Positions 26,735-35,721 of a DNA stretch of 64,000 nucleotides are shown in pieces. This DNA comes from Chromatiaceae bacterium (GTDB lineage Bacteria > Pseudomonadota > Gammaproteobacteria > Chromatiales > Chromatiaceae). The stretch is from contig JADKCI010000002.1 of the NCBI GenBank assembly GCA_016714645.1, positions 248,001 through 312,000 on the forward strand, written 5' to 3'. The position numbers and the translations under genes are program-made. Positions within the stretch are counted from its first letter, which is position 1, and each line of letters starts with the position of its first letter. Under the pieces are notes generated by a model. It saw only the letters and a list, made by a program, of their open reading frames with translations, had not been told where the DNA came from and did no database searches.

Positions 26735-26867
26735 GCACAATTCTCTGCCAGGGATGGCAAAGGAACCGCCGTCCCCGCCCCAGTAGCCAGGCAGTGCAGT
26801 TTCGCGTCCGCGGATGCGTCGCTGTACCCCAACCAACAAAAAGACCTCAAAGGAGAACCGCTTCATC

Positions 26868-28292
26868 ATGCACGCATCGACAGCCGTATTCGTGGGGGAC
26901 GCCCCCCAAGAGACCCTCGGCAAACGCCTGCTCACCCGCCAGTGGCCCTTCTGGCTCGGCGGGCTGCTGGTCGGCCTCGCCGAGATCCTGTTCTACTTCC
27001 ACACCGATATGTTCATTGTCGTCACCACCGGACTGGCCCAGATGTTCGCGGTCTCCGAGGTGCATCTGTTCGGGATCGACTGGGTAGCCCGTATCTATGA
27101 GCCCGGCGTCCACTGGACCATCATCGCGGCGGTGGCCGGGGCGCGCCTGGTGGCCGTCACGGAAAAGGAGTCCCGCGGCTGGGTGAAATACAACTGGAAG
27201 ATGCTGGTCCTCGCCTTCATCGGCGGCCTGCTGTTCTCCTTCGGGACCCGCTTGGCCGCCGGCTGCACTACCCATCACTTCATGGGCGGCCTCCCCGCCA
27301 TGAGCATCGCCTCCTGGGTGGTGCTTTTGTCGGGCATCCCGTTTGCCTTCGTCGCCTTCCTGATTGCCATGAAGGCCGGCCTGGGCGGTTATTTCAAGCA
27401 CCAGGAGACGCTGAGCACGGCCCGCCACAACCTAAGCAACCCGCTCAATCCACAGCCCGGGTACGACCCCGATTACAACCCCTGGCTGAGCCCCCTGCGC
27501 TGGGCACTGAACGCCTTCCTGATCCTTATCCTCCTGGCCCTGCCCATCTGGTTCGGCGTGACCAGCTGGATCTCCGGCTCGGTGAATCAGATCGGCTGGA
27601 CCGAGGTGATCTGGATGGCCATCCCCGGCTTGCTCCTGGGCTACGGCATCGCCAAGACCGGCTTCGGCACCGAGTGCTCGGTCATGGCCCCGGAGGCGAC
27701 CTTCACCAAGGAATCGTTTTACCTCGCGGGTGGGGTACCCCAGTGCACCTACCGGATGTTCCGCGGCATGTTGCCCCTGCAAGGCTTCATGGTGGCCGTC
27801 GTGACGTTCAACCTGTTCATCGTGGCCTGGTGGCTGCTGGGTCTGGGGACCATCCCCAACGCCTCGGGGCAGGCGGGTCTGTACTGGGGCCACATCCTGG
27901 GCGGTCCGCTGCTCGGCATGGGGGCGGTCTTCATGATCGGCTGCGAGGTACGCACTTACGCCCGCCTTGGGCTTGGTTATTCCACTGCCCTGGTCGCCCT
28001 GCCCGGCTTTTATGTTGGCTACCTGCCTTATACTTTTTTCAAGGAACCGATTGACGCCGTCGTCTTCGGCGAGGGCCTGACCCAGTTCATCACCATCCCG
28101 GAATGGGCAGCCTACACGCTGGGCGGGACCGAAGTGCAGTGGGTCATCGCCTACAGTCTGGCGATGATCGGCATTCTGATCATGTCGTTCAAGGCGGCCC
28201 ACGGCTTCCTTGGTCTCAACTTCAAGCAGCTCTTCTACCGCAACACGGATGAGATCGTTTACGCCTCGCTGCGGGAGCCCCAGGCGATCTGA
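26868..28292 (+). CDS. YeeE/YedE (TsuA-like) sulfur-compound transporter
   Basis: A 474-residue inner-membrane protein with about 12 helices and the duplicated YeeE/YedE repeats. The cysteine-containing pore motifs are visible: RLAAGCTTHHFMGG, GFGTECSVMAPEA and MIGCEVRTYARLGLGY. Characterised relatives import thiosulfate; others occur beside selenium genes. It lies between two periplasmic rhodaneses, which suggests uptake of the compound they process. ATG at 26868 with AAAGGAGA in front. Confidence 0.87.
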   Translation: MHASTAVFVGDAPQETLGKRLLTRQWPFWLGGLLVGLAEILFYFHTDMFIVVTTGLAQMFAVSEVHLFGIDWVARIYEPGVHWTIIAAVAGARLVAVTEKESRGWVKYNWKMLVLAFIGGLLFSFGTRLAAGCTTHHFMGGLPAMSIASWVVLLSGIPFAFVAFLIAMKAGLGGYFKHQETLSTARHNLSNPLNPQPGYDPDYNPWLSPLRWALNAFLILILLALPIWFGVTSWISGSVNQIGWTEVIWMAIPGLLLGYGIAKTGFGTECSVMAPEATFTKESFYLAGGVPQCTYRMFRGMLPLQGFMVAVVTFNLFIVAWWLLGLGTIPNASGQAGLYWGHILGGPLLGMGAVFMIGCEVRTYARLGLGYSTALVALPGFYVGYLPYTFFKEPIDAVVFGEGLTQFITIPEWAAYTLGGTEVQWVIAYSLAMIGILIMSFKAAHGFLGLNFKQLFYRNTDEIVYASLREPQAI

Positions 28293-28322
28293 AGGCGGCC
28301 AGAGACGGCGTGCAAGAATCGG

Positions 28323-28355
28323 AACCAGCCCCGGCCACGGCTGGGTTGGTTCCGG
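28323..28355 (+). terminator. Imperfect hairpin after the YeeE/YedE gene
   Basis: GGAACCAGCC is mirrored by GGTTGGTTCC with one mismatch around a GC-rich loop, about 30 bases past the stop. No T-run follows, so termination would be factor-dependent or weak. The remaining 150 bases before the next gene show nothing else clear. Confidence 0.35.
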
Positions 28356-28501
28356 CGGGTGAGCAACAACTTACGGCGCATAATAGGGGTTGTCCACTGC
28401 AAGGACGTCACCGCTAGGGCTGAATATGACTGACTGCCAGTCCACTCGAGACAACCACCACAAGGCATCCCGGCAACATTTTTTTACGAGGAGTGATTCA
28501 G

Positions 28502-29059
28502 ATGGCAAGAACCTTTCGTTCCCTTTCCGCGGCCCTGTTACTGGGTGCCGTCTGTGCTGTACCCATTTCCGCCCAAGCCCTGACTAGCATCTCTAAGGAG
28601 ACCGATGTGGAGGCGGTGGCCCTCAAGGTCGCCAATGAGACCGTACAGGGCGGTTACAAGCTGATCACCATGGAGGAGGTCAAGAAGCTGATCGACGCCA
28701 AGGACGCGTTTGTCCTGTTGGACGCCCACCCCAAGTGGGAGTTTGAAATGGGCTATATCGACGGTGCCCGTCACTTCGGCTTCCAGTCCAACATGAGCGG
28801 TGAATGGGAGAAAGACGTGGACGCCCCGGGGGCTACCCAGGACGACTACCGTAAGGTACTGGGTCCGGACCTGGACATGAAGATCGTGATTTACTGCGGC
28901 TTCACCAAGTGTGGACGTTCCCACAATGCCGCCACCTGGGCCAGGAAGCTGGGCTACACTCAAGTTTACCGTGCTCCCGGAGGCATCACCGCCTGGAAGG
29001 ACCTGGGCTACCCTTACCAGGTGGTGCCCAACCCGGGCAATGGCTACCCTAACAAATAG
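28502..29059 (+). CDS. Periplasmic single-domain rhodanese
   Basis: A 185-residue protein with a signal peptide (LLLGAVCAVPISAQA) and one rhodanese domain. The active loop IYCGFTKCGRSHNAA near residue 134 has two cysteines; the first is the usual catalytic one. ATG at 28502 with GAGGAG eight bases upstream; an in-frame GTG at 28493 is less likely. It is followed by a good terminator, so it may be transcribed on its own. Confidence 0.83.
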   Translation: MARTFRSLSAALLLGAVCAVPISAQALTSISKETDVEAVALKVANETVQGGYKLITMEEVKKLIDAKDAFVLLDAHPKWEFEMGYIDGARHFGFQSNMSGEWEKDVDAPGATQDDYRKVLGPDLDMKIVIYCGFTKCGRSHNAATWARKLGYTQVYRAPGGITAWKDLGYPYQVVPNPGNGYPNK

Positions 29060-29087
29060 CCCGTTCGCGCCCTGTCCGGAACGCCTT

Positions 29088-29114
29088 GCCCCGCCACTAG
29101 CGGGGCATTTTCTT
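29088..29114 (+). terminator. Rho-independent terminator
   Basis: GCCCCGC and GCGGGGC form a perfect 7-bp stem around CACTA, followed by ATTTTCTT. It lies 29 bases after the rhodanese stop. Confidence 0.75.
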
Positions 29115-29143
29115 GGTGTAATCGAAAAATCGAGGAGACCCCG

Positions 29144-30073
29144 ATGTTGAGACGTTTGCTAATTTCAGTCCTCCTGTCCATTCTCGCCTTCGCTCCCGCG
29201 GCCCAGGCCGCCCGCGACTTTCTGGTCGACGCCGATTGGCTCGCCGCCGAGCAGGCCAACAACCCTAAACTCATCGTCCTGGAGGTGCGCTATCACCCGC
29301 ACCGCTATTTCACCGTCGGGCATATCCCAGGCGCCATCCAAGTACAGCGGTTTAAGGATTTGGGCGACAACGACGGTCGTTCCATCATGCTCTTCCCGTC
29401 CCAGGAGGACTTCCAGGCCACCCTGCGCCGCTGGGGTGTGAATGACGACTCCACCCTGGTGATCTACGACGACTCCCGCTCCGCCCTGGCCGCTCGGCTT
29501 TACTACCTGTTGGGGCTCTACGGCTTCGATATGGCGCGAGTTAAGGTGCTCAATGGCGGAGCCCTGGAATGGAGCGGGTTCAACAATCTGACGCAGGAGC
29601 CTACCCCCAACCCAGCCCCCGGCTTCGTCACCCTCAAGGGCGCTAACCCCGCCCTGTTCGTGCCCTGGCAGGAGGTTTATGACGACGTGGTCTCCCGCCG
29701 CGACCCCGGGGTCGTGCTGGTGGACGCCCGCCCCGCCGATATGTATAGCGGCAAGACCATCCGCCATTCGGTGCAGGGTGGGCATATCCCTGGCGCCCTC
29801 AACGTCGTCTCCCTGGACGGCACCGACCCACTAACCCAAAAGTGGCGAGATGAGACCGAGTTGGCCGGGCTCTACCAGGCTGTTTCCAGGGACAAGACCG
29901 TATACCTCTATTGTCACGATGGCTTTCGGATGAGCCTTGGCTGGTTACAGCTCCATGCCATGGGCTTCCAGGATATCCGTCTGCTGGATGGCGGCTGGGG
30001 GGTGTGGGACCGTGCTTTCACCCTGCCGGTGGTGACCGGAGACCAGCCTTACGATGAGGAGTTCGCCCTCTAG
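29144..30073 (+). CDS. Periplasmic two-domain thiosulfate sulfurtransferase
   Basis: A 309-residue protein with a signal peptide (ILAFAPAAQAA) and two rhodanese domains of the SseA type. The C-terminal active loop is LYCHDGFRMSLG near residue 258 with one cysteine; the N-terminal domain has DDSRSALAAR in that place and is inactive. RBS GAGGAGA before ATG. It converges with the second response regulator gene, the stops being 1 base apart. Confidence 0.87.
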   Translation: MLRRLLISVLLSILAFAPAAQAARDFLVDADWLAAEQANNPKLIVLEVRYHPHRYFTVGHIPGAIQVQRFKDLGDNDGRSIMLFPSQEDFQATLRRWGVNDDSTLVIYDDSRSALAARLYYLLGLYGFDMARVKVLNGGALEWSGFNNLTQEPTPNPAPGFVTLKGANPALFVPWQEVYDDVVSRRDPGVVLVDARPADMYSGKTIRHSVQGGHIPGALNVVSLDGTDPLTQKWRDETELAGLYQAVSRDKTVYLYCHDGFRMSLGWLQLHAMGFQDIRLLDGGWGVWDRAFTLPVVTGDQPYDEEFAL

Positions 30074-30074
30074 C

Positions 30075-31432
<1,358 letters not shown>

Positions 31433-31436
<4 letters not shown>

Positions 31437-32890
31437 GTGCAGGGTGCCGGTAGCGGCAAAGAAACGGCAAAACGTGTGTCGCCCGGCACGCTTTCGACGA
31501 CGATCTCGCCGCCAAGCTGGGTGACGATCTGGTAGGTGACCCAGAGACCCAGGCCATGACCGGATTCACGCCCGGTCGAGAAGGGCTCGAAGAGGTACTC
31601 CGCACGCTCCGGGGGAATGTAGCCTCCGTCGTTCCTGACTACTAGATGCAGATGGGTGCTGTCGCGATAGACCTGGCAGCCCATCTGGCCCCGCTCCCCG
31701 ATCGCCTGGGCCGCGTTCAGCATAAGGTTGATCAGAATCTGGCGCACCAGTGTCGAAGGCAACGGCAGGGTCTCGACGATGTCGTTGTCCCAGGCGAAGT
31801 CGGCGCGCTTGCGTTGGATGTCGGCCTGAATCAGGGTATGGGTGTCCTCGATGTCCTGGCGAGTCAGCGGGTGGGTCTCCACCCTGGCCTCGACCAGCAG
31901 GGCGGCGACCGTGTCCCTGATCTGCACCAGGCCGCGCTCGAGCAGATTGATGGTGCGCTCGGCAACGGGGTCGAGCTTACCGTGGTGCTTAAAGGTGTCG
32001 ATGGCATTGAGCATGCCGCCCAGCGGGTTGTTGATCTCGTGGGCGATACCCGCCGAGAGGCGTCCGATGGCCGCCAGGCGTTCCGACAACATGACCGCGC
32101 GCTTGAGCGATTCCTTTTCCCGCAGCTCCCCGACCATGCGCTTGAAGGCAGTGCCCACCTGTCCGAGCTCATCGCGCGATTCCTCGACCTGAATCTCCTC
32201 GTCGTCGGGGATGCGCGCGCCCACCTTACCCATGCTCTGCGCCAGCCTCACCATCGGCACGGCAAAGCGCTGGGCCCAGAGCCAACTGGCCGGGATCAGG
32301 AACGCGATCACGACTAGGGTGACGAGGGCGGCCCGCCGTGCGATGGCGAGGAAGCGCGGCACGAAGACACCCTTCGAATAACCCATCACCAGATGCCCGA
32401 GCAAGACCCCGTCGGCGACGATCGGGGTCACCATATAGATCTTGTCCGACCCGGGGATCTCCACCGGCCGGGTCTCGAATTCGCGGTACTGGGTCAGGGC
32501 CGGCGCCAGCGCATGGAAGTCGGGGTTGATCCGCGCCGGATCGGCCAGCATCGGGTACTGGCTGGGTTGGGTCGAGACATAGACCTGCTGGCGGGGGTCG
32601 AGCACCAGCACTACCTCCACCCCGAGCTGGGCATACTCCTGGGGGTGGGTCTGGAATGGCGAGTTGATGATCTCGAAGGCCCGCCACAGGTCGTCGTGGG
32701 TGATGGGGGTGACCAGGGTCTTGGCCAGCAGCCGGCCCAGGCTCGCGGAATTGGCCAGGAGGTCCTGCTTGAGCTCGTCGTACTCCCGGACGATCAGCGA
32801 GGTGGTCACCGCGGCCGCCGTGACGATGACCAGCACGCTGCCGCGCAACGGGATCTTGTAACGGAAGCTGAGATCACGAAGCCGCCGCAT
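31433..32890 (-). CDS. Sensor histidine kinase (sensor module 2)
   Basis: A 485-residue kinase. Two membrane helices (about residues 16-35 and 190-210) enclose a periplasmic sensor domain of about 150 residues; then HAMP, a canonical H-box GIAHEINNPLGGM, and an HATPase domain with NLMLNAAQA, NDGGYIP and SGHGLGLWV. The ATG at 32890 (MRRLRDLSFRYK) is the natural start; a longer frame from 32950 would overlap the PhnD-like gene. The overlap with that gene is 17 bases. Confidence 0.87.
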
Positions 32891-33752
32891 GGGACGCCGC
32901 GTCGACCGCCTTGACCATGTGGGCGATACCCTCGAACAGGGCCTCTTCACCCGCGACGAAACCGTCGAGATTCAGCCGCCGCAACAGCGCGGCGCCATCG
33001 GCATCGCGCCCCATCTCCAGCAGTACCTGGCGCATCGCCAGGAGGGGTGCGGGCTCGGCCCCCCTTCGCGCGACCAGCGGCGGAAAGCCGAACTCGGGCG
33101 ACTTCACCACGATGCGGGTCTGCCCCGTCAGTTGCGGCTGGAGCCGCTGCACCGTCTCCCAGACATAGCCATCGACCGCACCCCCCTGGGCCAGGCCGGC
33201 CGCCACCGCCTCCAGGACCTTGCGGTGCGCCCAGGTGAAGAAGGTGCGGGCAAAGAAGGCCTTGGGCCGCTCCTGCAACTGGACTAGGGCATAGTTGGGA
33301 TAGAGCCAGCCCGAGTTGGAATCGGGGTCGGAGAAGGCGAAGACCTTGCCGCGCAGATCGAGGATGGAGCGCGTCACCGTATCCGACGCCAGCACGATCA
33401 AATAGGACCGATAGAGCGGCTTGCCCTCGAACAGCGGTACGGCGAGCAACTGGAGGTCCGCGGCCTGGCGCACGTAGGGATAGCCGCAGACCCAGGCGTA
33501 ATCGAGCCTGTCCGTGCGCAACAGGTCCATGATCTCGCGATAGGTGCCGCGCTGCACGAAGCGCACCGGGTGCAGCAGCCGCGCCTCCAGGTACAGGCGC
33601 CAGTCGCTGAGGAAGGCGACCTGATCGTCGAGAAACACCGGGGTCAGACCGATGCGTAACGCATCGGTGCGCTCATCGGCCCGCGCGAGCCCCCAGGGCG
33701 TCTGGGTCGCCGCCATCGCCGCCATCAGGAAAGCCCGGCGCCTCACCTGCAC
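32874..33752 (-). CDS. PhnD-like periplasmic binding protein (sensor module 2)
   Basis: A 292-residue protein with a leader of MQVRRRAFLMAAMAATQTPWGLARA type (export signal with RRR). The PhnD/AioX fold is shown by RLDYAWVCGYPYVR near residue 85 and LRGKVFAFSDPDSNSGWLYP near 135. It heads the second X-S-R module and is divergent from the molybdoenzyme operon. Only moderately like its counterpart in module 1, with different pocket residues (CGYPY versus LGPAPY), so the two may sense different ligands. Confidence 0.8.
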   Translation of the reverse strand: MQVRRRAFLMAAMAATQTPWGLARADERTDALRIGLTPVFLDDQVAFLSDWRLYLEARLLHPVRFVQRGTYREIMDLLRTDRLDYAWVCGYPYVRQAADLQLLAVPLFEGKPLYRSYLIVLASDTVTRSILDLRGKVFAFSDPDSNSGWLYPNYALVQLQERPKAFFARTFFTWAHRKVLEAVAAGLAQGGAVDGYVWETVQRLQPQLTGQTRIVVKSPEFGFPPLVARRGAEPAPLLAMRQVLLEMGRDADGAALLRRLNLDGFVAGEEALFEGIAHMVKAVDAASHAAAS

Positions 33753-33808
33753 ACCTCCGGATCTGGTCTCTTATCGATTGGGCCAAGGGTTCCTGGCCCT
33801 CTTAGATT

Positions 33809-33854
33809 GGACCAGCAATGGGACGGCGGCGCAAGCTACTGCGCCGCCTGGTCC
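33809..33854. repeat. Long interrupted inverted repeat in the divergent promoter region
   Basis: GGACCA then GGCGGCGCA (33825-33833), a 6-base loop, TGCGCCGCC (33840-33848) and TGGTCC. Both stem segments are perfect. It lies 57 bases upstream of the PhnD-like start, in the divergent control region, and could be a regulator site or an untranslated-leader hairpin for the minus-strand module. Confidence 0.45.
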
Positions 33855-33907
33855 AACAGGTGGCGACACCCCATGGGACCCGGTCACGGGGTCTTTGCAG
33901 CATGGGA

Positions 33908-33957
33908 GGTTGCGCCCGCGTAACGCGGCGCCGGGGCGCGGTTACGCGGGCGTAACC
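33908..33957. promoter_or_regulatory. 17-bp inverted repeat, probable activator site
   Basis: GGTTGCGCCCGCGTAAC (33908-33924) and GTTACGCGGGCGTAACC (33941-33957) match with one mismatch across a 16-base GC-rich spacer. It lies 53-103 bases upstream of a sigma-54 -24 element, the expected place for the NtrC-type regulator encoded by the divergent module. Confidence 0.65.
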
Positions 33958-34008
33958 TTCCGCCCTGCGTAATCACATTAAACACATAAAAAAACATTAT
34001 GTTAATGA

Positions 34009-34026
34009 TTGGCTCGCGACTTGCGG
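34009..34026 (+). promoter_or_regulatory. Sigma-54 promoter of the molybdoenzyme operon
   Basis: TTGGCTCGCGACTTGCGG: -24 GG at 34011-34012 and -12 GC at 34023-34024, 12 bases apart, with both elements near consensus. The leader to the first gene is about 90 bases. Confidence 0.75.
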
Positions 34027-34120
34027 TGTGGTTGGCGTGCCCCGGGGAAGTGGTATTTCCGGGAACCAATAGGCCGCAGAGGGTTGTTACGGGCTTTAAC
34101 GATGACCCAGGAGTGAAGCT

Positions 34121-34984
34121 ATGAGCGAAGAGTTGAGGCTTTCGCCGATCGAGACACGGGGCGTGGCAGGCAAGCGACGCTTTGCCATGGTAGTGGACGT
34201 GCGCCGCTGCATCGGCTGCATGGCTTGCCAGGTGGCGTGCAAGGCGGAATACGACACGCCGCTGGGCGTCAATCGTACCTGGGTGCCGTACAAGGTCGTG
34301 GGCACCTATCCCACCGTCAAGAAGCACTTCCTGCCGCGGCTGTGCAACCACTGCGACGATCCCCCTTGCGTGCGCGCCTGCCCGGTGGATGCGACCTACA
34401 AGGTCGAGGACGGCGGCTTTGTCCTTCAGCGCTACGAGCGCTGCATCGGCTGCAAGGCCTGCATGGCCTCCTGCCCCTACAACGCCCGCTTCATGCTGCC
34501 GGCCCACCGCACCTACACCGCAATCACGAACGTGGTGGACAAGTGCACCTTCTGCTTCCATCGCGTGACCCAAGGGTTGGTCCCGGCCTGTGTGCAGACC
34601 TGCATCGGCCGCTCGCGGATCTTCGGCGACCTCAACGATCCGGCGAGCGAGGTCTCCTACCTGGTGGCGACCCACGCGACCCAGGTCCTGCGGCCCGAAG
34701 AGGGTACCAAGCCGCACATCTTCTACATCGGCGCCGACCGCAACCTGACCGAGCACGGGCGCAATCTCTACAACCGCCCCAAGGTCCTCGACGAGGACCA
34801 GCGGGCCTTCAACAAGCACTTCCGGGACCTAAGGGGGACATCATGGGCGACTACACCGTATTTCACGCCATCCCCTGGACGGGGGCCTACGCCATCTACT
34901 TCTTCGTCATCGGCATCTCGGCGGCGCTGTTCTTCTTCTCCGCGCTCTCCTACTACCGGGACGAGTTCAAACCGATTCGCATGA
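34121..34984 (+). CDS. Molybdoenzyme iron-sulfur subunit (PsrB/TtrB type)
   Basis: Electron-transfer subunit with four cysteine groups for [4Fe-4S] clusters: CIGCMACQVAC, CNHCDDPPCVRAC, CIGCKACMASC and CTFCFHRV...CVQTC. No Tat or Sec signal is seen, as is usual for subunits exported with a Tat-carrying partner. The family normally ends near residue 240 (after FNKHFRDL). Here the frame runs on for about 44 S/P/R-rich residues through the start of the NrfD gene to a stop at 34984, an overlap of 142 bases. The tail is probably not conserved; a frameshift near 34830-34850 is possible. Confidence 0.85.
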   Translation: MSEELRLSPIETRGVAGKRRFAMVVDVRRCIGCMACQVACKAEYDTPLGVNRTWVPYKVVGTYPTVKKHFLPRLCNHCDDPPCVRACPVDATYKVEDGGFVLQRYERCIGCKACMASCPYNARFMLPAHRTYTAITNVVDKCTFCFHRVTQGLVPACVQTCIGRSRIFGDLNDPASEVSYLVATHATQVLRPEEGTKPHIFYIGADRNLTEHGRNLYNRPKVLDEDQRAFNKHFRDLRGTSWATTPYFTPSPGRGPTPSTSSSSASRRRCSSSPRSPTTGTSSNRFA

Positions 34985-35703
34985 GCGCCTTCCTGTTGTC
35001 CTTCGCGCTGCTGCTGGTCGGGGGTGTGCTGTTGATCGAGGACCTGTCGCAGCCGGGGCGCTTCCTCAACATCATGAATCCGGCCTATCTCAGCTTCAAA
35101 TCGCCCCTGGCCTGGGGCGGGCTGAACCTGATCTCGTTTGGGTTGGTGTCGGTGCTCTATTTCCTCGCCATGCGCCTCGGCAACGAGCGTCTGGCACGGA
35201 CCCTTGGGGTCCTGGGGTCGTTGCTCGCCGCCGGCCTGCCGATCTACACCGGCTTCGACCTGACGGTCCATCAGAACCGGCCGGTGTGGAACACCCCGCT
35301 CATGCCGGTACTTTTCCTCGGGCTTTCCTTCCTGTCCGGGGCCGCCGTGGCCTCCTTCCTCGCCTGGAAGGACCAGCGGTTGCTCGGCTGGCTGCGCCAA
35401 AAGATGCTGTGGTCCGGCGCCGTGGTCGCCGCCATGCTGATCTCGCTCATGGGCACCACGGCCTATGGCGGCACTGGCTCGGAGCTGACGTTCATGCTCA
35501 TGACCACGGGCACCCTCGGGATCGTCTTCGTCGGCCTCGGGATGTTCGCAGGGCTGGCGGCGCCGCTGGCGCTCTTGCTGGCGCCCTTTGGCCGTGAGCA
35601 AACCGGCATCGCCATCGCCGCCCTGCTGCTACTCGTCGGCGGCATGGCCCTGCGCTACGCGATTCTGATCGGCGGCCAGCTCGTCCAGACCCAATATTAT
35701 TGA
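34843..35703 (+). CDS. NrfD/PsrC-type membrane anchor subunit
   Basis: A 286-residue integral membrane protein with about eight helices, starting MGDYTVFHAIPWTGAYAIYFF and ending MALRYAILIGGQLVQTQYY, the usual NrfD/PsrC C-terminus. It anchors the complex and exchanges electrons with the quinone pool; no haem ligands are expected. ATG at 34843 with AAGGGGGA in front; it lies inside the end of the preceding reading frame. Confidence 0.87.
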   Translation: MGDYTVFHAIPWTGAYAIYFFVIGISAALFFFSALSYYRDEFKPIRMSAFLLSFALLLVGGVLLIEDLSQPGRFLNIMNPAYLSFKSPLAWGGLNLISFGLVSVLYFLAMRLGNERLARTLGVLGSLLAAGLPIYTGFDLTVHQNRPVWNTPLMPVLFLGLSFLSGAAVASFLAWKDQRLLGWLRQKMLWSGAVVAAMLISLMGTTAYGGTGSELTFMLMTTGTLGIVFVGLGMFAGLAAPLALLLAPFGREQTGIAIAALLLLVGGMALRYAILIGGQLVQTQYY

Positions 35704-35721
35704 GATTTCGGAGCCACAGTC

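Noticed and set aside
28386..28403. Possible sigma-54 promoter before the single-domain rhodanese (GGGGTTGTCCACTGCAA)
   Set aside because: The GG/GC spacing is right, but the -24 element lacks the TGGCA form. Too weak to list.
33876..33894. GACCC/GGGTC short dyad near the second module
   Set aside because: Only 5-bp arms in GC-rich DNA; likely by chance.
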